From contig CAJINV010000002.1 in assembly GCA_905178155.1 (NCBI GenBank), positions 12,595,621 to 12,659,620 on the forward strand: a stretch of DNA of 64,000 bases, given 5' to 3'. The DNA comes from Amoebophrya sp. A120. Taxonomy: Eukaryota; Sar; Dinophyceae; Syndiniales; Amoebophryaceae. The first letter of the stretch is position 1, and every line of letters begins with the position of its first letter. Positions 11,801 through 22,561 of this stretch are shown one piece after another. The notes below the pieces were generated by a model. That model saw only the letters and a program-made list of their open reading frames with translations, was not told the origin of the DNA and searched no databases. Made by a program: the position numbers and the translations under genes.

Positions 11801-13184
11801 CCCCGACGACGCCATTGCGCACGTCTTTCCACAGTAGGCGCACGGGGTCTACGTGCACGGACTTTTTCATGTTCCCGACCGGCTTGTCCTCTTCGCCGTA
11901 GCGCGATGTTTTGCCCTCGAGTTCCTTCCGTTTCTCCTCCTCCCAATAGTCGCAGGCGTTGCGGAAAATGGTGCGCGCAACGAACTGTACTGTGTCGGCC
12001 ACGGCAAAATAGCACGTGAAAAACAGCGTGTGGTCTTTGCGCCGCTTGCACGGAATGCGGAACTTCATAGGGTAAAGGCGCATCGACACGAACGACATCT
12101 GCAGCCCGTGGTTCTCCGGCGTGCGGCCGAAGCGCAAGCATCCGGTCGTGCAGTGCGGATCCATGGCACCGTAGTGGTGCTTCAGAAGTGGCCGCGCTAC
12201 GCCGAGGGAGGGACCCCAACTGCAGAATTGGGGCATCAGCTTCTGGATGTACTCCAACGCAGACAGATCGCTGATGTCCGCATCCGAAAGATCGAGTCCC
12301 TCGATGTTCTGAATTGAAACGAAAAAATTTGGTACGTCGTCGCAAGCGCATCGATCGTCATTATTAATCATCAAAGTACACAGATACTAACCACTAGCAA
12401 GAGAAAATACATATAGATGCATTTCAACATCAATCTCTCTGTAGTGGTTTGAACTCCGGATGCTATCGTACCACGATTCGTGAACGAAAACATCAGGAAT
12501 TCTGCAGCAAAATTATGTCTATACCGTTGTCTTCATCTTGTACAGCCATGGACGGTTGGTTTTGTCGTCGGCCAGCCTTTTGGCGGCCCCGTCCTTCAAT
12601 TTGTGGAAAAAAGCGAACAAATGCGGCGGGTATGCGATGCCCTGAAAACCCTGTGGCGCCTCCAGCACCCCGAGATGCCACGTGTCAAGCCAGCCCTCCC
12701 GTTGCATGATGTCCGGCGCGAGCGCTTTCCGTGTGGGCGTAAAGATGATGGGTCGCAACACCGGTGCGGTAGTGCCTCCCGTGGTTGTACCAGTCGCGGA
12801 TGACGAGGATGTCCCAGCTGCCAATATTCCTGTCCCAGATCTCGTCGGCGATTTTGTACCGGGTGATATTGCCCTTCTTGCGGTGGAGCTCGAGGATCCG
12901 CCCTTCTGCATGTTCGGTGGCGGCACAAAGTCTAGCCCGCTCTTCACCGTAAACTTCTTGCCCTGGGTCGTGGCGAAAAATCGGCCGCACACATCGTGAT
13001 TGCCCCGTAGAAATGGTAGACTGTGCACCAACACCTGCATGTCACTTGAGCTCTCCACCCGTACCTCGCTGGCGAGCGGTTCGGCGTCGTGGCCGTACTC
13101 GACGCGGCTCTGCATGTTGGCCTGGGCCGTGTTGCCCGTACCCATCCGGTCGAGAGGGACCGGGGACGGCCGTTGCGGAGACAT
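8820..13184 (-). CDS. Unrecognised 1,258-aa protein
   Basis: Four exons (13184-12525, 12308-10631, 10542-9850, 9565-8820) sum to a multiple of three. Introns of 216 and 88 nt are GT-AG; the last is introner element 3. The start is ATG 13184 (MSPQRPSPVPLDRMG). The frame is open a little further upstream, so an extra 5' exon is possible. I recognise no domain. Visible features: a conserved-looking block rich in aromatic residues and Cys/His around KFRIPCKRRKDHTLFFTCYF and the following FVARTIFRNACDYWEEEKRK; Ser/Gly-rich linkers; a charged, probably helical stretch (LFEQRAELLQRKYEDLV); a compact segment near ILVHLFDPVRFIYCCCVD; and a C-terminal helical region ending in Ser-Pro repeats. Function is unknown. 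Confidence 0.75.
9571..9849. mobile_element. Introner element 3 (family B)
   Basis: The core is 279 bp, with TATCCTGAGTAAAAACGT at the left mirrored by ACGTTTTTACTCAGGATA at the right, and CCAGAG/CTCTGG further inside. Perfect 5-bp repeats TCATA lie at 9566-9570 and 9850-9854. Excision joins TLD to MMVVTLS in frame. The interior carries TTGTAATGC, TTTGTGATGC and GCATGAG words. No GT-AG alignment is possible. Confidence 0.9.
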
Positions 13185-13662
13185 CGGAGCCTTCCAACGC
13201 AAAAGGAAGTTATTTGCCTCAGAACTTTATACACATGTACATGTTGGGACTCGTATATAGAGTTCTAGGTCCGATATAAAACTCGCAGGCATTGATGCAG
13301 TCGCGTAAATGAACTTGGTACGGTTCCTGTTACTTTATTTTTTCACGGTCGAGGTGATTCATCGCGGTGTCGAAAACACTCTGAAGGAGTTCTATGACTA
13401 CGCATGTATCAATCTCGTTGTACCACGAGTCTCCACTACGCGCTTCGCTCCAACAACTCACTCGTCGCTCTTTGCTGTCCGAACTCACACCTCTGCTGGA
13501 CGAGAAACACCAAGAGCGACAACGAACATCTTTCATAGAGAGCTTCAATTAAATCGGGCAGAAAAAGTGAACGCTTGCTGATGTTCTTGTATCGCGCTTG
13601 TAGAAATCATGTATTTGGTATTCGAATGCGTCAATGCTGCAAATGCAATGCTAGTTTCGCTC
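13185..13662. other. Intergenic, possible unrecognised 5' exon
   Basis: This is a spacer between the 1,258-aa gene and the NMD3 stop. The frame upstream of ATG 13184 stays open to about 13220 behind a possible acceptor (GTTCTGAG/GCAAAT), so a further 5' exon could lie here. I cannot identify one. Confidence 0.35.
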
Positions 13663-15752
13663 TCACAAGTCCGGGTCGTCGGACAGCTCATCTCCTTCTT
13701 CGTCATCGTTCGCTGCCCCACCGCCGGTGACGCACAAGGCTCCCATCAGTTCGTTGAGCTCGTCTATTGGCACGTCCGGCAGCTCGTCGTCCTCGTCGCT
13801 GTCTGCCGCGGTCTGTTTCTCCGTATCGTCGTTCTCCTCTCCTGTCTCGCCCGAATTCGCTTGTTCCCCAAGGGCATCAAATTTGTTCCTCCCACTGTCC
13901 TGCTGGTTTTTCAGTAATTTGCCCCGGCGGTAGAGTTTCACGTCTTTTCTCAAATCTTCGTCTTCCTCGATGTCTTGCTGGAACTGCTCGAAGTCCCGTT
14001 CTTCGGTTGCCATCTTCGCAGCCCGGGCCCCTCTTGCCATGTCCTGGTCCTGCACGGCAAGACGACGCAGCTGAAATTTTCGCTTCGCGGTCCGACGGGC
14101 CGTGGAGGCGAGGTACTTTTTCTTGACGAGAATAACATCCGGGAGGTTCTCGGGCTTGACACTGCCGATCTTGTCGTCGTCCTCGCCACTCACGTTCACA
14201 GTGCGCATGTCATACCCGAGCACGTGGTCGCCGGCCTCCACCAAGTGACCCAAATGCGACCTGACCCGGATTCGTTCGTCATTCACGCCGAGGTCGCAGA
14301 CGCGGGCAACCTCGATGTCGGCAAGTTGCATGTGTGCCCGCGGGCCCCGGTTCTTCACGGACACATTTCTTTGCGAGTAATCCAGCGGCTCCTTGTCCAG
14401 CACAACGAACTCCGTCAAATGCTTTCTCGTCATCACCGTCTCGCAGGGGTTTTCCCAGTACTTCACGCCCGCAACATCACAACCCAGGAGAGAGGTCGGA
14501 TCCACCAGAGAAATTTGGGTGCCGACCTGGTAGTTGTGATAGAGTAGTGAGCGATTCATTTGTCTCCCTGGTGTGAGAAAAACACAAAGAGCCTCATAAT
14601 TCAAAAGTCTTGCTCACTAGACAGACACTCTACAACTTCTATTTATGCGAAGCGCAATGACCCAGAGCAGAATTGTTATACCTTGTGCACGAGCAGAAGC
14701 TGACCAGCGAGTCCGTAATTCGCTGCCAATTTCTTCGGCAAAAACACTAAGTCGTCCTTGCAGATGGGCGCCAAGTACACCATAATGGTGTACTTGTAGT
14801 TGTACTTGTTATTTTTCGTGTCGTGGGAAACCAGCGTCCGACTGTTCTCGTGTCTGCAGGGGGCCCACTGCCGCACAAAGTCCGCAAACCGGTGCGCGTG
14901 AGACTGACTAAGAAAGTGAAAATCCAGCCCCTCGGGCGATTGCTGAAGAAAGAGAAGCTTCTCATGGGCGTCGTGCTTTAAAATCAGCTGTTCCAGGTGC
15001 ATCAAGGTGCGCCGGTGGTCCACTCGTTGTCGCACCTGAAGTTTATTTTCAAAGTAAGTTCAGTGGTGATCAAACCAGGTCCAGCGAGGCACACCGAAGT
15101 AGCGGCACATTCATCGCCCCCGCTACGGGCGCAAATCCAATGCAACAATAGGAATAGTGGATAAGTAGATACCAACAGAAAAAAACGTACTAAAAGTCAT
15201 CTACATGATCAGTACCTGCACTGCCGCCTTCCACGTGTGTGGCGTGTAACTTCGCTTACAGTCCTCGCACTGATGATTGTGAATCACGAACTCGATCACT
15301 AGCTCCTGTTGCAACGCCGCGCCGTTGCATCCGTCGATTTCTTTCTGCAAAGTCAGCTTCACCTTCAACCGCTTGCTGTGCTCTTCGGTCCAGATGAAGG
15401 CCGCGTCTGTCAGCTTGACCTTCTTCAAGCCCTTGATCTTCTTCAAGCACAGTGCGAGCAGCTCCTTGGACTCCCGATCGCATGTCATCCACCGGGAATC
15501 GCCGAGGTACCGGTTGCACTCGCGACAGTGGGGGAGCACGATAGACCGGGACAGGTGGTCGGTGATGTCCATCGTACTCTGCATGCAGTTCAGACACATC
15601 CCCGTGCTGTTGCTCTCCATCTGCATACCGCAGTTGCAACAGAGAATGCGAGACCGCTTCAACGCCGGCTCGACGGAAGCAGCGATGTTGTTGGCCATTG
15701 TGTGGTCCGAAGTCGTGGAACACAGTAGGGCTTGCTCTTCGGTTCGCTTCAT
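13663..15752 (-). CDS. NMD3: 60S ribosomal export protein NMD3
   Basis: Three exons (15752-15216, 15035-14682, 14526-13663) with GT-AG introns of 180 and 155 nt give 584 aa. The N-terminus holds paired CxxC zinc-binding motifs (CCNCGMQ, CLNCMQ, CRECNRYLG) and CEDCKRSYTPHTWKAAVQV. Exon 2 contains the family block CRHENSRTLVSHDTKNNKYN followed by APICKDDLVFLPKKLA. Exon 3 continues with VGTQISLVDPTSLL and LTEFVVLD. NMD3 binds the nuclear pre-60S subunit and recruits CRM1 for export. The acidic C-terminus contains a leucine-rich export-signal candidate, PIDELNELMGAL. The second acceptor (CTACCAG/GTCGGC) was chosen because it alone keeps phase 0 and matches family spacing. ATG 15752 is used; ATG 15698 (MANNIAASV) is an alternative start. 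Confidence 0.93.
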
Positions 15753-17267
15753 TCTGATGGACTTTCTTCGGTGATGAGGGCGAATATTTTTTGTCTACGA
15801 AAGTCGTGGTAGTAGTTTTTACTCTTGTTTTTTTTTTCGGATTTTTACTCTACTTCTCTTCAACGTGATTCATCGGAAACTTGACTCTAATTGTAACTGT
15901 GACCACTACAACCTCCTTCTCCGGAAAATCGGACGCCGCACGTCCAAACCTGTGTTTAGTTTCAGAAACGGAAAACATCTTTCTGAAGAGCGATCCTAGC
16001 TACTTAAACGGAATCAGAATGTCTTGCAGATCTTCTGAGTTGTTCGGATAGCGTGGTTCCGGATTATGATCCAAAAGTATTCTACACCGTTCCTCTTTTT
16101 TTCTTTGCGATGGATCATTTGTAGGCATTCACTTCGAGTGAAATTTTCACTTTGGAACGCCGTGTGATCATCAAGAAACGCTACCTTACAAAATGAACCT
16201 GTGTCTGCTCCTGTTGTGGATCTTCCAGTCAAAATTTTCCTTGCTGTGCTTCCACTGATAAAAGTTTCTAATTGGCCGATCGATTTGCATTTAGGAGATC
16301 TTCGCAAGCGACGTGTCAGACAGCTTTCGTCCTCTATCGTTCTGCGACACGGTTTGACGCTGCAACTCGCCAGCGCTGTACTGGCGAATCGCGTCGATAC
16401 GGAAAAATTTGCATCAAATTCAATCCCGTCAGTCATTTCGTGCGTTTTTTTTGTCATGTAAGTTCCTCTTGGGCACAGAGTTTTGTCAAAAGCATGTAAA
16501 CATGTAAGTAACTTTTCAACAGTACAGCAATAAAATATGCAAGCTTAACGCGTTTTGCAGCTTCGGTCGGTGTAAAGAGCCAAAAAACGAACATCTATAT
16601 TAGCCTTGTCTAGCACATGCAGAGAAAGTAGAATGGAAATAAATTGGCGGAAAAGTGCTAGCGCTCAAACACGCCAAGTGGATTCCGCACCAAATGGATT
16701 CCGCAACTTAATTTTAGACGCACGTACAGCGACGGAATGCTTGCTCTGTAAGTAATTCTGAAAATCAAAATCTTCAATCTTTTTCACTTAATCAAATGAA
16801 TACTACAGCTCAGCCGGAGATTCGCAGAAACAAATCTCCACCACACTGAGAAGAGAAAAAACCGATATGTCACGGAAAGAACATCGATGAAATTCGTCTA
16901 CATTACTGCACAAATGTATGTACCAACAGCACGACCCTCGTTGCGCCGTCATTTAATGAGAGCATTGACGAAAACTACATGATCGCGCATCTGCATCTCT
17001 GCTTGTGCTTCCAACTATCGATTGCATAACTTCTAGGTAGTGCAGCACATCCCGCAAAATACATCTTCGGAACCACCTTAACACAATACAGGAATTTTCA
17101 AGAGCAGCATCTTTGCAATTTAGACAATCAGAAGCTTATCAAAATGTCGTCTAGGCTGTGGTACTATACATACCTGACCTCTTTCCTGCAATCAAAAATC
17201 ACAGTACTGCGAAACGAAAAGCGATCTCGATCTTGTAAGCGGTGCCTTTCTTAAATGGATCATGACC
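15753..17267. other. Intergenic, nothing recognised
   Basis: A 1.5-kb spacer lies between the NMD3 start and the stop of the next gene. No frame encodes a recognisable protein, and I found no paired 5-bp duplications with TAT...ATA ends. It presumably contains the NMD3 promoter, but dinoflagellate promoters lack motifs I could call by eye. Confidence 0.45.
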
Positions 17268-20200
17268 CTAAAATAGCGGCGCAACACTTTGAGACACATA
17301 CTTCCTGTACATCTCAAGTCGCAGGCGGTTGGTGAGTTCCCGCATGCGATCGGTCCACTCGGGGCATGGCATCTCATTTGCAAGAACCTGCATGATATCA
17401 ATAAAGCCGTCGACAATTTCCAATTTTTCTGGGACTATTGACGAATACCGATGTTCTTGCCCAGTGCGCAGTCCCTCCTGCTGCTCCTGGTCAAGATGAG
17501 ATTCACTTGCACCACATGCCGAGCTTCCAGCTGCCTCAGGTGTTCGAAATGCAACTGCGCGGTCGATTCGTAAGCGCGTTGTGCCGGTGCATGGGCAACT
17601 ACTCTTGCGGTCATGATGCTCATCAGGTCCTGAATTTGATGCGCGAGCCGTTACTGGTTCGTGCTTCATTAGATTCATGATGCCTTTGCGCCGGGTGCCA
17701 TTTTCCGACCACACAACCGAGCCGCTTCTGTCTCGTCCCCCACTTGTGCTTGTTTTTCCAGTCGTCACTCCAGCCGAATTCGCACCGTCGACGAAGCCCG
17801 GGTCGGATGGAACTGAATCACTTGTGCTCCGGCCGAAGAAAAAGGCATTCCAACGCTCCTCCGTCCCCGTCAGAGGGCGTAATATGCGGGGCGCGCGGAA
17901 AAGGGTGTCATCCGTCGATGAAATGTCGTCTTTATTACTGCCAGCCTTGTTCCGAAACAGTTGAGACGGCACTGCACTCTTGCCGCCATGATCCTCCCGA
18001 ACAGACCGATCGGGGCGGCTCCTTCCGGCGCTAGGAGAGAGCACCTCGTCTTCTCCGCCTGTCAACGTGTCGTCACCGCCATCAAGTTCCCCGTCGGTGA
18101 GGTGCGAAACATCGTCAGCAAAATCTTCCGGATGCTGAAACAGACTGATTTGCACGTCCTGTCTCGCCGGCTGGACGTAAATTTCGAAATTCCCCCGGAC
18201 AACAGCCGACCGGGCGGCGCACCCTCGCCCATGCGTGTACACGAGCGCTCGGGGGCGGTACTGCACATAGCGCACTACGAACCGCGCAAGCATCGTCACG
18301 GCCTGCGAAAAAGCCTCCCATAGCGCCACTGCCTCCAGCTGACCGCCAAAAGGTGCACTATACAAACTGGACGCCGAAGCTGATGAAGTCGTGGACTCCG
18401 GCTGCGTTCCACCCCCGGATGGCTTCGTTTCGGGAGCTTCGCGCCCGCAAGGAAACAGCTCGCGCAGCCGCACTGCTCGCAGATGTACGTCCAAAATATC
18501 GCGACCGCCGAATACGCGTTGCCAGTCATCCGACGCGGGGAACTTCGTAGCGCAATCCTCTTCAATGGTGACTTGTCCGAACGGCTTGTCTTCTTGTGCA
18601 AAAAAGCGCACGAACGGCGCGTCGGCGGGGGGAAAGACAAAGACGTCGTTGTACAGAAGGATAACGTCCGGCACACACAGCGGAATTTTTCCGTTACGGT
18701 TCAGAGCAAAATCCTGAAGGTGAGAGGGGGCAGAGTCCTGTTTCTGGTGCTGCGGTTGCTGCAATGCGTTGGCACTTACGGAGCCGCGGTGCTGCGCCGC
18801 CAGAAGCAAGTTGTGCCGATCGCTCGATGCGCCTGTTCCAGGGGGAATGTTGGTGGACACCGACAAAGTAGTCGGCAAGTACGGAGGAGATGGCCAGGAC
18901 CGCTGTCTAACTTGATCTCGCTGTTGCACTTCCGGCCTTCGCCAGCTGCTGTGGGAAGAGAAAAGTCCTGACGAGGATGATACCACGGCGCCTGCGACAT
19001 ACGACGATGTTTGAATTGCTCCCGGAGGAGGAATGCCGCTCCTGTGGCTACTTTGGGCCAATGACTGCATCGGCCTTGCACCCGTCGCGATCGGCGCCCA
19101 TCCCTCTAACGCACTGCGCAAACCAACGCCTGACAGTGGTTGCTCCTGCGATGCATCCTTCTTTATTGCTCTGACAGATTCTCCTGAAGACCGCCCCACG
19201 TCCGACGCGCCCGTCGAATGGGGAACACTAAAGCCGGTATCGCTACCGCTTCGGGAAACCGGAAAGACAGACTGCTGAAGTGGCGAATAGCGAACTTGCA
19301 GTGCGCCGCGTTGCAGCGCAGCTAAGACGCGCCAAGCGCGTTTCTGTCTGCGGTATAGGCCGATAGCCAGTCGCTCCCTTGTCTTAGCGTAGAATCGGAC
19401 CAAATTGCTAAAAAGCAAAGAAGAAAAGCCTGTCGCTTGCATCACGCCCTTGAAACGCAGGGTAATCCAGCTCGGCATGGTAATTCCGGCGACGCGGTGA
19501 TCCTCCCCTGCGCATCCGCGATCCGCGGACCTTGCACGCGACGAGACCGTACCGACGGAGGCTGTGTCAGGATGATCCGCGGACGACACTGAAATATTTC
19601 TCCGCACTCCATGTTCCCCTACGGACAGTAAAACTTCGCGCGTCGAGCCGCTACCTGCGTCGCTACCTGTGGAGCTAGCTCCCTCGGAACGTTCCTTGTT
19701 TATTCTCGACTGGCCTCTCCGGCGCCATTCCAATTTTTCCAGATCTTGGGATGGGATCGGCGACAGTGGCTGAAATTTTCTACTTCTGGCTTGGTACAAT
19801 AGGTCCTTGCAAGAATAAGCGCTGCCTCTCTCGTGCAAATGCAGGTCTCTCCCTGAACAAGCGGTGCTTGCACTGGTGGAACCCGTCACGCAGGAGCTGT
19901 TACTTGTCGTACTGCTTTCTGTGTTGGCGGTAATCTGCCGGCTCGACGGGCGCTCGGACGACAAGCGCTCGAACGCCGTACTTTGGCTGTCGGCGGATCC
20001 ACCGTCGGACGATAAACGAGATGAATTCGTCGACTGCCCGGAGAGAGAGCGTCCGAAGCCGGCCGACACCGTTGCAAGTGCGGCGTCGGCGCAAAGGTGC
20101 GCACGAGTCATTCCAGTAGCCGCAGCTCCACCCGTACTTCTTGTTGCGCCGGACGAAGATGCCGAGGCTGCGACACTCGCCGTCGATCCCTGGTAAGGTG

Positions 20201-22010
20201 AAATGATGCGCGGAACTACTTGCGCTGCGCCCTCGCTAACACAGGAAGATGTTCGCTTTGCTGGAACAGGAACGGAGAGGGGTTGCGCTGGCAGAGCTTC
20301 TCTGGTAGCAGGCACCGCCGGACCAGCAGCTGACCACAGTCCGGCGGGTTTGGATTGAGGAAAATTACTACTCGCTGCACTCAGAAACTTTCTCGGAATG
20401 GGGCCGTCGCTGCCGGATGTGGTGTACCAGCACGACTGCATGGAATCTTCCGACCCCGAAGAGGATAAGCCCGAGGAGGCTGCTCCACCTCCGGTCGTTG
20501 TGCCGCCCGAGGCAAAGGGAACGCGACTTGTTTTGGCCGGAGAACGAGGCGACGCCGGAGCCGACGTTTCCGGAGTTGTGTCCCGCGTCCAGGGAATTGC
20601 GAGGCGGCTGTACGCTTCACCGAAAAATGAGAATCTCCGGCCCTGCTCCACAACAATATTTGCAGGGCGCGTTTTCGGCTGGTGTGCTAGAGCCGCAGAA
20701 GTAGTAGCGTTCTTGTTTTCCTCGTGTGTCGTGCTGTTAGAATCTACGAGGCGTGCTGGTTGAAACGGGGATGAGGATGAAGAACTTGAAGCAGGAACGC
20801 AGCTAGCAGAGCTGTTAAAACTACTTCCCTCCGGCGTCCTTCCCAGGCCCACAGGAAACACGTCCGACGGTGCAAGGCAGTACGGCGCTTGCTCCTCTAC
20901 CTTCATGTTGTCCAATTCTTCCTCCGAGGAATCTGATTCGCCGCCGCACGAAAGACGCGCCAAGGCAGCCTCATTCGCGCGCGACATAGATTCAACAAGC
21001 CCGACGGGCTGCTCCTCCTGCTGAGGCGGAGCACCACTGTGAAAAAGTGCTGTAGTTTCTGCCGTCTGGTCCCGGTCACCGTGCTCCGTATGTTGTTCCG
21101 GCTGGTGTGGGTGCTCTTCCTCCTTCTCCGCCGCCTGTTCGTACCGCCGGACGGAAGCACGCAGCGCGTCGAGGTGCGCGTCTTCGACGTTGCACGTCAC
21201 GCCCGTCAACGTAGCCAGCTGGTCAAGCTGGCACAAGTACCGCCGTGGAGCTGTCACTGTACTTGAAGGTGCTCCATAAAGCGCCCCGTTTTGCTTATTT
21301 TCTGTGGCGACATTAATATCTTGCGAGCGGTCAGGGATCCGTGTAGGGGAGGATCGCCCTCCGTTCTTTTGTTGTCGCTCCGGCTCTACCGCTTGTGGCA
21401 TCTGCTGCAACGGATCTTCCTCTGAAAAATCTCGTCGCGCCCTTGTTGCCACTACATCGTCCCCAACAACGCCGACGGGTTTAAAACTCAGACCAGTGTT
21501 GTCCGTGTACCACCTTGTAGGTGGCGCTTTTGTTTCTCTTCCCCGCGTAGCTCCTCCTGTCGCGCAGCTTTCCTGGTTGGCCGTGTCCCCGCCTCCATCC
21601 GCTTGCCGATTGACTTCGCTCGCGTCGCACGCTGCGATGCGATACGCCAGCAGCATCGTGGCGATCCAGGTAGGCGGCGGCTCGCCGTCAGGTTGTCCCC
21701 CAAAATACGGTGCCCACTGATCTTTTTGACGCTCTGCCACGTGCTGCACGCTGCGGTGAACTTTTGCCCCCGTCAACAGACCGGTCGCCTGCACAGCCAG
21801 AGTGCTGCAAAGCAGCCAGGCATTTTTTTCCCGCCGTCGCATACTTACCGGGCGGAAAAGAGAGAACGGTCGTATAAAAATTCTGCTTCGTAAGCATCTA
21901 GAGGTTAAGAATTCCCGGACACTGATTCTTTTTATCTCAACGGAAGTGTCAAACGACTCATTTGGTGCAGATGCCAACCGCTTGCTCACCCGAGTTGTTG
22001 TCGTATGCAT
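17268..22010 (-). CDS. Unrecognised large low-complexity protein, about 1,580 aa
   Basis: One uninterrupted frame of 1,580 codons runs from ATG 22010 (MHTTTTRVSKRLASAPN) to a stop at 17268. An alternative ATG at 21842 would begin MRRREKNAWLLCSTLAVQAT, which resembles a signal peptide, so the true start and location are open. Most of the protein is Ser/Thr/Ala/Gly/Gln-rich and probably disordered. Two segments look folded. One is about 70 residues containing ITLRFKGVMQATGFSSLL and LVRFYAKTRERLAIGLYRRQ, basic and possibly amphipathic. The other, towards the C-terminus, contains IPLCVPDVILLYNDVFVFPP, FGGRDILDVHLRAVRLRELF and ALWEAFSQAVTMLARFVVRY. I recognise no family and propose no function. 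It has no introner insertion. Confidence 0.6.
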   Translation of the reverse strand: MHTTTTRVSKRLASAPNESFDTSVEIKRISVREFLTSRCLRSRIFIRPFSLFRPVSMRRREKNAWLLCSTLAVQATGLLTGAKVHRSVQHVAERQKDQWAPYFGGQPDGEPPPTWIATMLLAYRIAACDASEVNRQADGGGDTANQESCATGGATRGRETKAPPTRWYTDNTGLSFKPVGVVGDDVVATRARRDFSEEDPLQQMPQAVEPERQQKNGGRSSPTRIPDRSQDINVATENKQNGALYGAPSSTVTAPRRYLCQLDQLATLTGVTCNVEDAHLDALRASVRRYEQAAEKEEEHPHQPEQHTEHGDRDQTAETTALFHSGAPPQQEEQPVGLVESMSRANEAALARLSCGGESDSSEEELDNMKVEEQAPYCLAPSDVFPVGLGRTPEGSSFNSSASCVPASSSSSSSPFQPARLVDSNSTTHEENKNATTSAALAHQPKTRPANIVVEQGRRFSFFGEAYSRLAIPWTRDTTPETSAPASPRSPAKTSRVPFASGGTTTGGGAASSGLSSSGSEDSMQSCWYTTSGSDGPIPRKFLSAASSNFPQSKPAGLWSAAGPAVPATREALPAQPLSVPVPAKRTSSCVSEGAAQVVPRIISPYQGSTASVAASASSSGATRSTGGAAATGMTRAHLCADAALATVSAGFGRSLSGQSTNSSRLSSDGGSADSQSTAFERLSSERPSSRQITANTESSTTSNSSCVTGSTSASTACSGRDLHLHERGSAYSCKDLLYQARSRKFQPLSPIPSQDLEKLEWRRRGQSRINKERSEGASSTGSDAGSGSTREVLLSVGEHGVRRNISVSSADHPDTASVGTVSSRARSADRGCAGEDHRVAGITMPSWITLRFKGVMQATGFSSLLFSNLVRFYAKTRERLAIGLYRRQKRAWRVLAALQRGALQVRYSPLQQSVFPVSRSGSDTGFSVPHSTGASDVGRSSGESVRAIKKDASQEQPLSGVGLRSALEGWAPIATGARPMQSLAQSSHRSGIPPPGAIQTSSYVAGAVVSSSSGLFSSHSSWRRPEVQQRDQVRQRSWPSPPYLPTTLSVSTNIPPGTGASSDRHNLLLAAQHRGSVSANALQQPQHQKQDSAPSHLQDFALNRNGKIPLCVPDVILLYNDVFVFPPADAPFVRFFAQEDKPFGQVTIEEDCATKFPASDDWQRVFGGRDILDVHLRAVRLRELFPCGREAPETKPSGGGTQPESTTSSASASSLYSAPFGGQLEAVALWEAFSQAVTMLARFVVRYVQYRPRALVYTHGRGCAARSAVVRGNFEIYVQPARQDVQISLFQHPEDFADDVSHLTDGELDGGDDTLTGGEDEVLSPSAGRSRPDRSVREDHGGKSAVPSQLFRNKAGSNKDDISSTDDTLFRAPRILRPLTGTEERWNAFFFGRSTSDSVPSDPGFVDGANSAGVTTGKTSTSGGRDRSGSVVWSENGTRRKGIMNLMKHEPVTARASNSGPDEHHDRKSSCPCTGTTRLRIDRAVAFRTPEAAGSSACGASESHLDQEQQEGLRTGQEHRYSSIVPEKLEIVDGFIDIMQVLANEMPCPEWTDRMRELTNRLRLEMYRKYVSQSVAPLF

Positions 22011-22561
22011 CCATGTTTCAAGTTGAACTTCCCATTTTTTTTCGAGTGCCAAAATCAGCACTTGCCTACATAAAAAGTAAGTCTATCTTACATTGCTGTC
22101 ATTGCATCAAGTACCGAGAACGTCTACGTATTCAAACCATGATAGTAATTTCGACTTAATACTAATTCGTTTACCTAATGCGTCGGTTTGGAAAAATTGT
22201 ATCTTGTTAATTTCCTTGTTTTGTTCCTTAAGCTTCTGTCAAAAAACTGCTCCTGGCAAACAATCCAAAACCTACGCAAAAAACTTTGTGAATGATCTCC
22301 GATCTGTTCTTTGGGAGCCTATCGACGGACTTGAGACTCAAAGGTTCACGCGTTCCACATACGGGGATATTGCAACAACATGCTTCTTCATGATTCGCCA
22401 AGAACAGAAAAGGAAAAACTTTGCAGCTCTGTCAACATTTAGTCAACCGGTGTGCTATGCGTGGAAATTATGACGTACCTATGTATTGATACACCACGAG
22501 ATTCCGTTGATGCAGAGATTTTGAGCCTTCAGGCAAAAATGTTGAAAAGTTCCATCCAGAC
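22011..22561. other. Intergenic, nothing recognised
   Basis: About 550 bp of A/T-richer sequence lies between the low-complexity gene and the stop codon of the methyltransferase gene. No gene or repeat is supportable. Confidence 0.45.
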
